Shown here: positions 8,748 through 16,951 of the stretch, piece after piece
Layout of the letters: each line of letters starts with the position of its first letter
How positions within the stretch are numbered: position 1 is the stretch's first letter
NCBI GenBank assembly: GCA_017396555.1
Contig: JAFQLS010000012.1
Span: 1-40,737, forward strand
Origin: Lachnospiraceae bacterium
Lineage (GTDB): Bacteria > Bacillota > Clostridia > Lachnospirales > Lachnospiraceae
DNA length: 40,737 nt
Direction: 5' to 3'
Position numbers and translations under genes: made by a program
Notes under the pieces: generated by a model
Seen by the model: only the letters and a program-made list of their open reading frames with translations
Told to the model about the DNA's origin: nothing
Databases searched by the model: none

Positions 8748-9233
8748 TTAACACTCCTTTTTAAATTTATCATACACTTTCTTTGCAATATATTCAGGTA
8801 AAAACTTACTAATGTCACCATTACATCTTGCGACTTCCTTAACTGTGCTTGAACTAAGATACGAATATTCAAGACTTGTAGTTAAAAAAACCGTATCAAT
8901 ATCATTTTTTAAAATACGATTAGTTTGTGCCATTTGAAGCTCATATTCAAAATCTGTAATAGCTCGTAAACCTCTGATAATTATACTCGCATTTGTCTCT
9001 TTAGCAAAATCTACAAGTAATCCCGAAAAAGCTTCAACCTTTACATTATTAAAGTTCTTAGTAACCTCATTTAACATTTCAACACGTTCCCGAGCTGTAA
9101 ATAAAGGATTCTTAGAACCATTATTTAGTACTCCTACGATAAGTTTATCTACCATTTTCGAAGAACGTTCTATTATATCTAAATGTCCTTTGGTTACAGG
9201 ATCAAAACTACCCGGATAAATAGCAATTTTCAT
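8748..9233 (-). CDS. coaD: Pantetheine-phosphate adenylyltransferase
   Basis: 161 residues, exactly the family size. It transfers AMP from ATP to 4'-phosphopantetheine, the penultimate step of coenzyme A synthesis. Nucleotidyltransferase motifs are visible: [12 protein letters not shown] near the N-terminus (TxGH-type, residues 15-18), [12 protein letters not shown] in the middle and [10 protein letters not shown] near residue 130. AGGAGGAA precedes the ATG. It lies 9 bases after rsmD, the usual rsmD-coaD pair of bacteria. Confidence 0.97.
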   Translation of the reverse strand: MKIAIYPGSFDPVTKGHLDIIERSSKMVDKLIVGVLNNGSKNPLFTARERVEMLNEVTKNFNNVKVEAFSGLLVDFAKETNASIIIRGLRAITDFEYELQMAQTNRILKNDIDTVFLTTSLEYSYLSSSTVKEVARCNGDISKFLPEYIAKKVYDKFKKEC

Positions 9234-9242
9234 TTGTTCCTC

Positions 9243-9797
9243 CTAATTCTTCTGAATAAAAATATGTTTATTAGTCTTATATTTCTTTTCCTTAACTATA
9301 TCCATATTCAGTGCAGAAACATAATCAAACTCTGTATCTAAAGAAGCTTCCACAATAATCATAGTATTTTCATCAGCAATATCAGAATTACTTAACCTTG
9401 TAAGCACTTCTTTTTCTATTAATTCATTATATGGCGGATCCATAAAAATAGTGTCAAATTTTTTACTTTCTGTTTGCAACCTGTTTATTGCAGATATAGC
9501 ATCCATTTCCATAACCTGTGATTCAGTTTCGAATCTTGTAAATGCTAAATTATCTTTTATGCATATCGCAGCTTTCTTATTATTTTCAACAAAATAACAC
9601 TCAGAAGCTCCTCTGCTTAGTGCCTCAATTCCAATCGCACCACTACCACTAAATAAATCTAAAAAAACACAGTCACATATATCATATTGAATCATATTAA
9701 AAAGTGTCTCTTTTATTCTATCCGTTGTAGGACGCGTGGAATCACCTTCTATTGTTTTCAACCTCAAACTTTTGGCTTTTCCTGCAATAACACGCAT
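9243..9797 (-). CDS. rsmD: 16S rRNA (guanine966-N2)-methyltransferase
   Basis: 184 residues. It methylates G966 of 16S rRNA with S-adenosylmethionine. The AdoMet-binding motif LDLFSGSGAIGIEA is at 46-60 and the N-methyltransferase catalytic motif DPPY at 120-123; the N-terminus MRVIAGKAKSLRLK and TRPTTDRIKE are typical of RsmD. GAGG precedes the ATG. It is packed between cheR (15 bases) and coaD (9 bases). Confidence 0.95.
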   Translation of the reverse strand: MRVIAGKAKSLRLKTIEGDSTRPTTDRIKETLFNMIQYDICDCVFLDLFSGSGAIGIEALSRGASECYFVENNKKAAICIKDNLAFTRFETESQVMEMDAISAINRLQTESKKFDTIFMDPPYNELIEKEVLTRLSNSDIADENTMIIVEASLDTEFDYVSALNMDIVKEKKYKTNKHIFIQKN

Positions 9798-9812
9798 ACT
9801 TTAACCTCGTTA

Positions 9813-10586
9813 TTATACTTTTTTATAAAAGAATGTTTTTAGCGAAGAAAATCCTATCTCTCTTGCAGCCATAATCTGCTCTGTACTTCCTACAAACAAA
9901 ATACCATTATCTTTTAATGATGCATGAAATTTTCTATATATTTCATTTTTTGCTTCATCTGTAAAATAAATCACAACATTACGGCACACAACCATATCTA
10001 AATTATTAGGATATTCGTCTTTTAGAAGATTATGTTTTTTAAACTCAACACACTTTTTTATGCTATCACTAATTTGATAATTTTTTTCTCCAACCTTAGT
10101 AAAAAACTTATCTTTTAAATCAGAAGGAACCGCTACAATGCTTTTCTCATTGTATAGACCAACACGTGCCTTTTCAAGCACTTGATTGTCAATATCAGTT
10201 GCAATAATTCTGATTTTATCAAGAGGCATAAATCTTGATAAAGTCATAACTAAAGAATATGGCTCATCTCCTGTAGAACAGGCAGCACTCCATATTCTTA
10301 AATTCCCACCTGACCTTTGAATCATTTCCGGAAAAATTTCTTTTTCAAGTCTCGTCCATAAATCAGGATTTCTGAAAAATTCAGATACATTAATAGTTAA
10401 ATAATTGACAAATTCCTCGAACAATGTCTTATCTGTTCTGATAGCTTTAACATAAGAATCGTATCCACTATATTTATTCTTAGTAATAAGAGCGTCAATT
10501 CTTCTCTTCATTTGACGCTCTTTATATGCATTTAAATCAATATGTGTCAAGGTATAAATCTGTGCTTTAAACTGTTCGTAATCCAT
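9813..10586 (-). CDS. CheR-type protein-glutamate O-methyltransferase
   Basis: 257 residues. CheR enzymes methylate glutamates of chemoreceptors using S-adenosylmethionine. The N-terminal CheR helical domain is about 1-70, NVSEFFRNP starts the catalytic domain, and the AdoMet motif ACSTGDEPYS is at 102-111, where most relatives have GEEPYS, so one Glu is Asp. VCRNVVIYF matches the conserved CRNVxIYF. A strong GAGGAGG lies 7 bases before the ATG. No other chemotaxis gene is in the window; the neighbours are the S1-like protein and rsmD, so its target is unknown, and it may be an orphan serving a distant chemotaxis cluster or another role. Confidence 0.9.
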   Translation of the reverse strand: MDYEQFKAQIYTLTHIDLNAYKERQMKRRIDALITKNKYSGYDSYVKAIRTDKTLFEEFVNYLTINVSEFFRNPDLWTRLEKEIFPEMIQRSGGNLRIWSAACSTGDEPYSLVMTLSRFMPLDKIRIIATDIDNQVLEKARVGLYNEKSIVAVPSDLKDKFFTKVGEKNYQISDSIKKCVEFKKHNLLKDEYPNNLDMVVCRNVVIYFTDEAKNEIYRKFHASLKDNGILFVGSTEQIMAAREIGFSSLKTFFYKKV

Positions 10587-10632
10587 TCTTATACCTCCTC
10601 TTGTCTCACTCTATAGAGCTAAAACCGACATA

Positions 10633-11787
10633 TTATTCTTCAACAGTTTCCTCTGTTGTTTCTGCTACAACCTCTTCAACAGTTTCTTCTGCTACTTCCT
10701 CAGCTACCTCTTCAACAACCTCTTCTGTTGCTTCTTCTGTTAACAAAGCCTTAATGCTCAAACTGATTTTCTTATTTTCTTCATTAAAATCTACTACCTT
10801 AGCCTCTATTTCCTGTCCAACCTTTAAAACATCTGCTGGCTTATCAACATGAGCTTTGGCAATCTGCGAAACATGAAGAAGTGCATCAATACCTGATTCT
10901 AATTCAACAAAAGCACCAAAGTCAGTCATTCTTGCAACTTTTCCTTTTACAACATTACCAACTGCATATTTTTCAGCTGCTTTTAACCATGGGTTTGTAT
11001 CATCAAATTTAAGACTTAATGCAATCTTAGTTCCATTAATTTCTTTAATAAGAACATTTAAGCTGTCTCCTACCTTAAATACTTTCTTAGGATGTTCTAC
11101 ACGACCCCAAGACATTTCTGAGATATGAAGAAGACCATCTAATCCTCCGATATCAACAAATGCACCAAAGTCAGTTACATTCTTAACTGTTCCTTCAACA
11201 ACCTGTCCAACAGCTATTTTCTCAAGAAGTTCCTTCTGAGCTGCTTCCTTTTGAAGAACTAATAACTGCTTACGATCACCAATAATTCTTCTCTTCTTAG
11301 GATTGAATTCGATAATAACAAATTCAATTTCCTGATCAGCGTACTTAGATAAATCTTTTTCATACGAATCTGATACAAGGCTTGCAGGAATAAACACCTG
11401 TGATTCTTCAACTGTTACACTAAGACCACCTTCTCTAACCTGTGTAACCTTTGCTTTTAATACTTCCTTGTTCTCAAATGCTTCTTCAAGCTTCTTGTTA
11501 CCTTTCTCAGCCGCAAGTCTCTTATATGTTAATAATACCTGACCTTCACCATCATTAACCTTAAGAACCTTAGCTTCCATTGTGTCACCTACAGAAACAA
11601 TAGTAGTAAGATCTACATTAGGTGTGTTAGTGTATTCGTTACGTGTAATTATACCATCAGATTTATAACCAATATTTAAGACGATTTCATCTTCTTTAAC
11701 ACTGATTACTGTGCCTTCTACTACCTCTCCTGTACGTATTGTTTTTAATGATTCTTCCAACAATTGTTCAAAACTTAATTCTGACAT
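10633..11787 (-). CDS. rpsA: Ribosomal protein S1-like protein, four S1 domains
   Basis: 384 residues. Four S1 RNA-binding domains are visible at about 17-85, 105-170, 193-262 and 277-347; the last two carry the classic DFGAFVD/E and GLLHISEM / ALLHVSQI signatures. The first two are more diverged, as is usual in Firmicutes S1 homologues. Residues 348-384 are a low-complexity tail of Glu, Val, Thr and Ala (repeats like EEVAEEV). It probably binds mRNA or rRNA at translation initiation; full equivalence to E. coli S1 (six domains) is not established. It overlaps ispH by 20 bases with a strong GAGGAGG upstream. cmk-ispH-rpsA is a conserved clostridial order. Confidence 0.92.
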   Translation of the reverse strand: MSELSFEQLLEESLKTIRTGEVVEGTVISVKEDEIVLNIGYKSDGIITRNEYTNTPNVDLTTIVSVGDTMEAKVLKVNDGEGQVLLTYKRLAAEKGNKKLEEAFENKEVLKAKVTQVREGGLSVTVEESQVFIPASLVSDSYEKDLSKYADQEIEFVIIEFNPKKRRIIGDRKQLLVLQKEAAQKELLEKIAVGQVVEGTVKNVTDFGAFVDIGGLDGLLHISEMSWGRVEHPKKVFKVGDSLNVLIKEINGTKIALSLKFDDTNPWLKAAEKYAVGNVVKGKVARMTDFGAFVELESGIDALLHVSQIAKAHVDKPADVLKVGQEIEAKVVDFNEENKKISLSIKALLTEEATEEVVEEVAEEVAEETVEEVVAETTEETVEE

Positions 11788-12622
11788 TAGTATGAACCTC
11801 CTCGATAATATTATTTGGGGTGGAAGCCCCTGCTGTAATACCTACGCAACTTACGGATTGTAGCTTCGACAAATCCAAATCATCAATAGTTTGTATATAG
11901 TAAGTTAAATTACATTCTTGTTTACATATGTCATATAGCTTCTGAGTATTAGAACTATGCTTTCCGCCAATGACAATCATTGCATCAACTCTTGAAGCAA
12001 TATCCCTTGCTTCAGTTTGTCTTTCATTAGTCGCGTTACATATAGTATTCAAAACAATTATATCATAACCCTTTTTAGAAATATTTTCAACCAAATATTT
12101 AAATTTATTGTAATTAAATGTCGTTTGAGACACAATACATATCTTTTTTTCTTTTGAAATATCAAATTTTTCAGCTTCTTCATCATTTGAAACAACAGTA
12201 TAATCTGATTCTGCCCATCCTTTAATCCCTTCAACCTCCGGATGATTATCATTTCCAATTATAACAATATGCCTTCCGTTATTTTTTTCTTTAACAACAA
12301 TATTGTGTATCTTCTTAACAAATGGGCAGGTTGCATCCACTATTTTTAATTTATTTTCCTCAATTATGTCGTAAATTTCTTTTTCTACCCCATGTGAACG
12401 AATAACAACTATACCTTCTTTTATCTGTCTTAACTCTTCTTTTGAGTTTATTACCTTAACTCCCTTATTTTCCAAATCATTCACAACTTCTTCGTTATGA
12501 ATGATAGGACCATAGGTATATATCTGCTGTCCCTGATTATTTGAGATTTCCTCATATACTTTATCAACTGCCCTTTTTACTCCAAAGCAAAAGCCGGCAC
12601 TTTTAGCAATAATTATTTCCAT
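11768..12622 (-). CDS. ispH: 4-hydroxy-3-methylbut-2-enyl diphosphate reductase
   Basis: 284 residues. The last enzyme of the MEP isoprenoid pathway, an iron-sulfur reductase making IPP and DMAPP. The three cluster cysteines are C12 (SAGFCFGVKRAV), C99 (VDATCPFV) and C195 (NTICNAT); substrate-site residues H42, H77, H127 and E129 (HPEVEG) and the QTT motif near 166 are present. It starts exactly after cmk (abutting stop and start) and overlaps the S1 gene. In some clostridia IspH is fused to S1; here the two are separate. Confidence 0.96.
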   Translation of the reverse strand: MEIIIAKSAGFCFGVKRAVDKVYEEISNNQGQQIYTYGPIIHNEEVVNDLENKGVKVINSKEELRQIKEGIVVIRSHGVEKEIYDIIEENKLKIVDATCPFVKKIHNIVVKEKNNGRHIVIIGNDNHPEVEGIKGWAESDYTVVSNDEEAEKFDISKEKKICIVSQTTFNYNKFKYLVENISKKGYDIIVLNTICNATNERQTEARDIASRVDAMIVIGGKHSSNTQKLYDICKQECNLTYYIQTIDDLDLSKLQSVSCVGITAGASTPNNIIEEVHTNVRIKF

Positions 12623-13285
12623 TTATTTTCTATCCTCAATAATTTTAATAATATGTTCAACCACCTCATCAATTCCCATATTAGAGGAATCAACTAACAC
12701 AGCATCTTCTGCCTGCGAAAGTGGTGCAATTTCTCTATGCATATCTCTGTAATCCCTGTCAATAATATCCTTTTCCACTTCTTCGATATTGACCTCAATA
12801 CCTTTTTCCTTTAATTCAAGACTTCTTCTCTCAGCTCTTGTTCTTGAAGACGCTGTAAGATAAATCTTAACAAATGCATCAGGCAACACATACGTTCCTA
12901 TATCCCTTCCGTCCATAATTACATTATTCTCTTTTGCAAGATTTCTCTGCAATTCAAGAAGCTTAAGCCTTACATCCTTATAAACAGAAATCGCTGATGC
13001 GGTATTACCTACTTCTTCGGTTCTAATATACCCATTAACATTTTCACCATTTAACATAACTATCTGCATATCGCTTTCGTATGCTATGGTTACATTGATT
13101 TGTGAACAAACTGCTACAACAGCTTCTTCATCATCCTTATCAACATTATTTCTTATACATGCAAGTGCCATCGCTCTATACATTGCACCTGTATCAACAT
13201 AAATAAAACCTAACTGTTTTGCAATTTTTTTAGCTATAGTACTCTTTCCAGCTCCTGCCGGTCCATCAATCGCAACATTATACAT
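12623..13285 (-). CDS. cmk: (d)CMP kinase
   Basis: 220 residues. It phosphorylates CMP and dCMP with ATP. The P-loop GPAGAGKST is at residues 8-16, followed by YVDTGAMYRA, DGRDIGTYV and a lid region DRDYRDMHRE. Length is normal. An AGGAGG ribosome site precedes the ATG by about 7 bases. It lies 14 bases after the flavoprotein gene and directly abuts ispH. Confidence 0.96.
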   Translation of the reverse strand: MYNVAIDGPAGAGKSTIAKKIAKQLGFIYVDTGAMYRAMALACIRNNVDKDDEEAVVAVCSQINVTIAYESDMQIVMLNGENVNGYIRTEEVGNTASAISVYKDVRLKLLELQRNLAKENNVIMDGRDIGTYVLPDAFVKIYLTASSRTRAERRSLELKEKGIEVNIEEVEKDIIDRDYRDMHREIAPLSQAEDAVLVDSSNMGIDEVVEHIIKIIEDRK

Positions 13286-13299
13286 ATCTTTTCCTCCTG

Positions 13300-14529
13300 T
13301 TATTCCATACTAATACCAGCTAAATATCCGGTAGACCACGCTACCTGCAAATTATATCCACCTGTTAAAGCATCTATATCTATCATTTCACCTGCAAAAT
13401 ACAAGCCTTTAATCAATTTAGATTCCATTGTTGCAGGATTAATTTCTTTGACATTTATTCCACCTTGGGTAATAATTGCTTCATTAAAGCCTCTCGTTCC
13501 TACTATTGTAAGTTCCATCGTTTTTAACGCCTTAACCAAAACACTTCTCTCTTCCTTAGTAATCTCATTTACCTTTTTTTCAGGATTAATTCCTGTATAT
13601 TCAATAATTACCGGTATAAGCTTCTTAGGAAGCAAGGCATCAAGACTATTTTTAAACGATTTATTAATATTTTTTTCAAAATCTCTAAGTATTCTTTCAT
13701 CAAGCTGTCGTTCATCCAATGCCGGTTTTAAATCAATAGTCATTCTTAATTCATTTCCCGGAAAATATTTACTAACAATACTCGAGGCACTAAGTATTAA
13801 CGGGCCGCTTATACCAAAATGAGTAAATAGCATTTCTCCAAAATCATTATATAAATTTTTCTTGCCATTATAAATACTTACTTCAACATTTTTTAGCGAC
13901 AATCCTTGTAAATTTTTGATATATTCTTCCTTTGCAACAAGCGGAACAAGTGCCGGACGCATTTTTTTAATGGTATGCCCCAGAGCTTCTGCCATCTTGT
14001 GCCCTTCACCTGTTGAACCGGTAGAGGGATATGATATCCCCCCTGTTGCTAACAGGACGCAATCATAATCATATACTTTTCCATTCGAAAGTTCAACACC
14101 TTTTACCTTACAATTATTGACAATAATATTCTTAACCGGTGTGTTATACTTAATGGTTACATTTCTTCTAACAAGCTCGTCAGTCAAACCTTTAATTACA
14201 TCTGATGATTTATCAGAAATAGGAAAAACTCTGTTTCCTCTTTCAATTTTAACAGGGACTTTCATTTTTTCAAATGCATCAATAACCATGTTATTATCAA
14301 ATGTATAAAGAGAACTATACATAAACTTTTTATTTGTTATTATGTTGTTTAAAATCACTTCTATGTCAGATGCATTAGTTATATTACATCTTCCTTTTCC
14401 GGTAATAAATAATTTTTTACCGGCTTTTTCATTTTTTTCGTAAATAGTGACATTATTTCCATTTTTACTTGCTGCAAGAGCAGCCATCATTCCTGCTGCA
14501 CCACAACCAATAATCGCTATATTTTTCAA
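13300..14529 (-). CDS. HI0933/BaiN-like flavoprotein, TTG start
   Basis: 409 residues, an NAD(P)/FAD-dependent oxidoreductase of the HI0933 (YhiN/BaiN) family. The FAD-binding Rossmann motif IIGCGAAGMMAAL begins at residue 5, then KLFITGKGRCNITNAS, ATGGISYPSTGSTG, and the C-terminal AGEMIDIDALTGGYN typical of the family. The start codon is TTG (plus 14527-14529): no ATG upstream fits, GAGG lies 7 bases before it, and a later start would cut the Rossmann fold. BaiN-like enzymes have been reported in bile-acid metabolism, but most family members have no known substrate, so I do not assign one. Its place between an RpiR regulator and cmk is common in clostridia. Confidence 0.88.
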   Translation of the reverse strand: MKNIAIIGCGAAGMMAALAASKNGNNVTIYEKNEKAGKKLFITGKGRCNITNASDIEVILNNIITNKKFMYSSLYTFDNNMVIDAFEKMKVPVKIERGNRVFPISDKSSDVIKGLTDELVRRNVTIKYNTPVKNIIVNNCKVKGVELSNGKVYDYDCVLLATGGISYPSTGSTGEGHKMAEALGHTIKKMRPALVPLVAKEEYIKNLQGLSLKNVEVSIYNGKKNLYNDFGEMLFTHFGISGPLILSASSIVSKYFPGNELRMTIDLKPALDERQLDERILRDFEKNINKSFKNSLDALLPKKLIPVIIEYTGINPEKKVNEITKEERSVLVKALKTMELTIVGTRGFNEAIITQGGINVKEINPATMESKLIKGLYFAGEMIDIDALTGGYNLQVAWSTGYLAGISME

Positions 14530-14544
14530 TTTAATTCCTCACAT

Positions 14545-15447
14545 CTACATATGTAATCTTACTGTATCATCAAACATATTAATTTCATCACTCGAATATA
14601 CCTGATAGTCTTCCCAAACCTTTTCAAGCTCCTCAAGTGTTTTTGTAACTTCATTTTTTTTCTTAAGATATATTGCAACAATAAGTGAATTAATAACACT
14701 TAATGGTGCCGTAAGAGAATCAACTACCGTTGACATTTCACTTCTTGCAAGAAGATTACACGATGAATATAAATTCATAGGCGAATTTTTATTATCCGTA
14801 ATAGTTATAACCTTTGCATTTCTATTATTTGCAAATTCCATAGCCTTTAAAGTTCTCATAGAATATCTGGGAAAACTAATACCTATTACAACATCTTCTG
14901 CCCCAAGTCTTATCATCTGTTCAAACATTTCACTGGCATTATTACTAGATACCAATTCTACATTTTCAAATATAAGATTAAGATTAAACGATAAAAACAT
15001 TGCAAGTGAAGCACAACTTCTTATTCCAACTATATAAATCTTTTTTGCATTAATTATACTCTCTACTGCCTCATCAAAAGCATTTCTGTCTATGGCACTT
15101 AATGTATATTTAAGCTTTTCGATATCTGAATTAATTACCGTATCAAGTACTTCTGACCTGGTAAGCGAAGTATTATCTATTTCAATTTTATCAATAGACT
15201 CTAGCTTTTCCTTAACAATCTCTTGAATTGCCTTCTGAAATCCAGGATAACCATCATAACCAAGTAATGTCGCAAACCTGACAACAGTAGACTCACTAAC
15301 GCCTACCTCTGCACCTAATTTAGCTGCAGTTAAAAAAGCGGCCTTTTCATAATTAAGCGAAATAAAGCTTGCTAATTTTCTCTGACCTTTACTCATCCCC
15401 TCTATCTTTTCGTTCATTCTTGATACATATTCTGTTTCAAATGCCAT
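14545..15447 (-). CDS. MurR/RpiR family transcriptional regulator
   Basis: 300 residues. The N-terminal helix-turn-helix domain (about 1-77) includes KLGAEVGVSESTVVRFATLLGY, the signature of this family; residues about 125-255 are a SIS sugar-phosphate-binding domain (KIYIVGIRSCASLA, VIGISFPRYS). Such regulators sense phosphosugars. The effector and targets are unknown; it is first in a run of housekeeping genes and follows the decarboxylase operon terminator. AGGAGGAAGG precedes the ATG. It may control neighbouring genes or act elsewhere. Confidence 0.92.
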   Translation of the reverse strand: MAFETEYVSRMNEKIEGMSKGQRKLASFISLNYEKAAFLTAAKLGAEVGVSESTVVRFATLLGYDGYPGFQKAIQEIVKEKLESIDKIEIDNTSLTRSEVLDTVINSDIEKLKYTLSAIDRNAFDEAVESIINAKKIYIVGIRSCASLAMFLSFNLNLIFENVELVSSNNASEMFEQMIRLGAEDVVIGISFPRYSMRTLKAMEFANNRNAKVITITDNKNSPMNLYSSCNLLARSEMSTVVDSLTAPLSVINSLIVAIYLKKKNEVTKTLEELEKVWEDYQVYSSDEINMFDDTVRLHM

Positions 15448-15476
15448 GTGAATCCTTCCTCCTACTATTACATTAA

Positions 15477-15504
15477 GAAAAAAGCGGCAAAAACCGCTTT
15501 TTTC
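15477..15504 (-). terminator. Rho-independent terminator after oadA-like gene
   Basis: GAAAAAAGCGG (15477-15487) and CCGCTTTTTTC (15494-15504) form a perfect 11-bp stem with a 6-base loop; the 3' arm itself gives the U-run. It lies 14 bases beyond the stop of the carboxyltransferase gene and 30 bases before the RpiR start, separating the sodium-pump operon from the housekeeping operon. No separate promoter for the RpiR gene was identified in the remaining 30 bases. Confidence 0.9.
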
Positions 15505-15518
15505 TAATATACCATCTC

Positions 15519-16931
15519 TTATACCGGATAAGAGCCACTCTTTGTATCTGCTATCGCCGGATCAACCTTTGTTTTCTGAGCCTGACGATATTTGAAGAAT
15601 TCTGTAGCAACCTGTGGGAATAATGCATACGATAATACATCTTCCTCCTGTTCCATATACTGAGCGATTTCCTTTCTATATGAATCAAGCTGTGGCTCAA
15701 TCTTATCTGCCGGACGACATGTAATAGGTTCTACGTCACCTATACACTTCTTCTGTACCTCAGCATCGAAAGGTTTGATTGTCTGACCAAATTCTCCACT
15801 AAGAATCTTCTTAGATTCCTTTGTAACCATCTTATATCTTTCACCCTGTAATACGTTAAGTACAGCCTGTGTACCAACAATCTGTGATGAAGGAGTAACA
15901 AGAGGTGGTTCACCAAAGTCTTTACGAACCTTTGGAATTTCTTCTAATACATCATAGTATTTATCTTCAGCATTTGCATCCTTAAGCTGTGATACAAGAT
16001 TAGATAACATACCACCTGGTACCTGGTATAATAATGTCTTAATATTAACTCCCATAACCTTTGGATTAAGTAATCCACTCTTAAGTGCTTCTTCCTGCAT
16101 TGGTCTGAAATAATCTGCTATTTCAGCAAGAAGATTCTGATCAAAGCCTGTATCGTACTCTGTTCCCTTGAATGTTTCAACCATAACCTCTGTTGCAGGC
16201 TGGCTTGTACCCATAGAGAATGGCGACATAGCTGTATCAATAACATCAACGCCAGCTTCAACTGCTTTTAAATATGTCATTGCAGCTACACCAGATGTAT
16301 AGTGTGTATGAAGCTGAATTGGAAGATTAGTAGATTCCTTAAGTGCTTCTACAAGCTCTGTAGCCTTATATGGAACTAAAAGACCAGCCATATCCTTGAT
16401 ACAAATAGAATTAGCACCCATTTCTTCAATTTTCTTAGCTGTCTCTTTCCAATAGTCAAGTGTATAAGCATCTCCTAATGTATAAGAAAGAGCAATCTGA
16501 GCATGACCATTCTCCTTATTTGCGGCCTTTACAGCTGTCTCAAGATTTCTTAAATCATTAAAGCAGTCAAAAATTCTTATGATATCAATACCATTGGCAA
16601 TTGACTTCTGAACAAAATACTCAACTACATCATCAGCATAATGATTGTATCCCAAAATATTCTGTCCCCTAAATAACATCTGTAACTTTGTATTCTTAAA
16701 ACCATCTTTTAATTTTCTAAGTCTTTCCCATGGATCTTCCTTTAAGAATCTTAATGAAGCATCAAATGTAGCTCCACCCCAACATTCTACTGAGTGATAG
16801 CCAACTTTATCCATTTTTTCGATTATAGGAAGCATCTGCTCTGTTGTCATTCTTGTTGCAATCAATGACTGATGAGCATCACGCAAGATAGTTTCAGTTA
16901 TCTTAATTGGTTTCTTTTCTATTGCTGCCAT
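15519..16931 (-). CDS. oadA: Oxaloacetate decarboxylase alpha / pyruvate carboxyltransferase subunit
   Basis: 470 residues. Biotin-dependent carboxyltransferase that moves CO2 between a 2-oxoacid (oxaloacetate or pyruvate) and biotin. The TIM-barrel domain has ETILRDAHQS (metal Asp in LRDAH, residues 16-20), CIKDMAGLL with K179 (the carboxylated/metal lysine of the family) and LHTHYTSG (H208, H210). The rest is the PYC_OADA domain. It has no biotinyl domain of its own; biotin is on the separate carrier at 18161-18526. CGGAGG precedes the ATG. Last gene of the operon, followed by a strong terminator. Direction (decarboxylase or pyruvate carboxylase-like) is not decided by sequence. Confidence 0.9.
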   Translation of the reverse strand: MAAIEKKPIKITETILRDAHQSLIATRMTTEQMLPIIEKMDKVGYHSVECWGGATFDASLRFLKEDPWERLRKLKDGFKNTKLQMLFRGQNILGYNHYADDVVEYFVQKSIANGIDIIRIFDCFNDLRNLETAVKAANKENGHAQIALSYTLGDAYTLDYWKETAKKIEEMGANSICIKDMAGLLVPYKATELVEALKESTNLPIQLHTHYTSGVAAMTYLKAVEAGVDVIDTAMSPFSMGTSQPATEVMVETFKGTEYDTGFDQNLLAEIADYFRPMQEEALKSGLLNPKVMGVNIKTLLYQVPGGMLSNLVSQLKDANAEDKYYDVLEEIPKVRKDFGEPPLVTPSSQIVGTQAVLNVLQGERYKMVTKESKKILSGEFGQTIKPFDAEVQKKCIGDVEPITCRPADKIEPQLDSYRKEIAQYMEQEEDVLSYALFPQVATEFFKYRQAQKTKVDPAIADTKSGSYPV

Positions 16932-16951
16932 ATTTTTACCTCCGTTTTATT

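Noticed and set aside
8747-8872. Longer coiled-coil protein reaching into coaD.
   Set aside because: The extra 42 residues are coaD read in another frame; ATG 8746 has its own AAGGAG site.
10587-10632. Terminator between the S1-like gene and cheR (CTCTATAGAG palindrome).
   Set aside because: The stem is only 5 bp with no loop and no U-run; the genes are likely cotranscribed.
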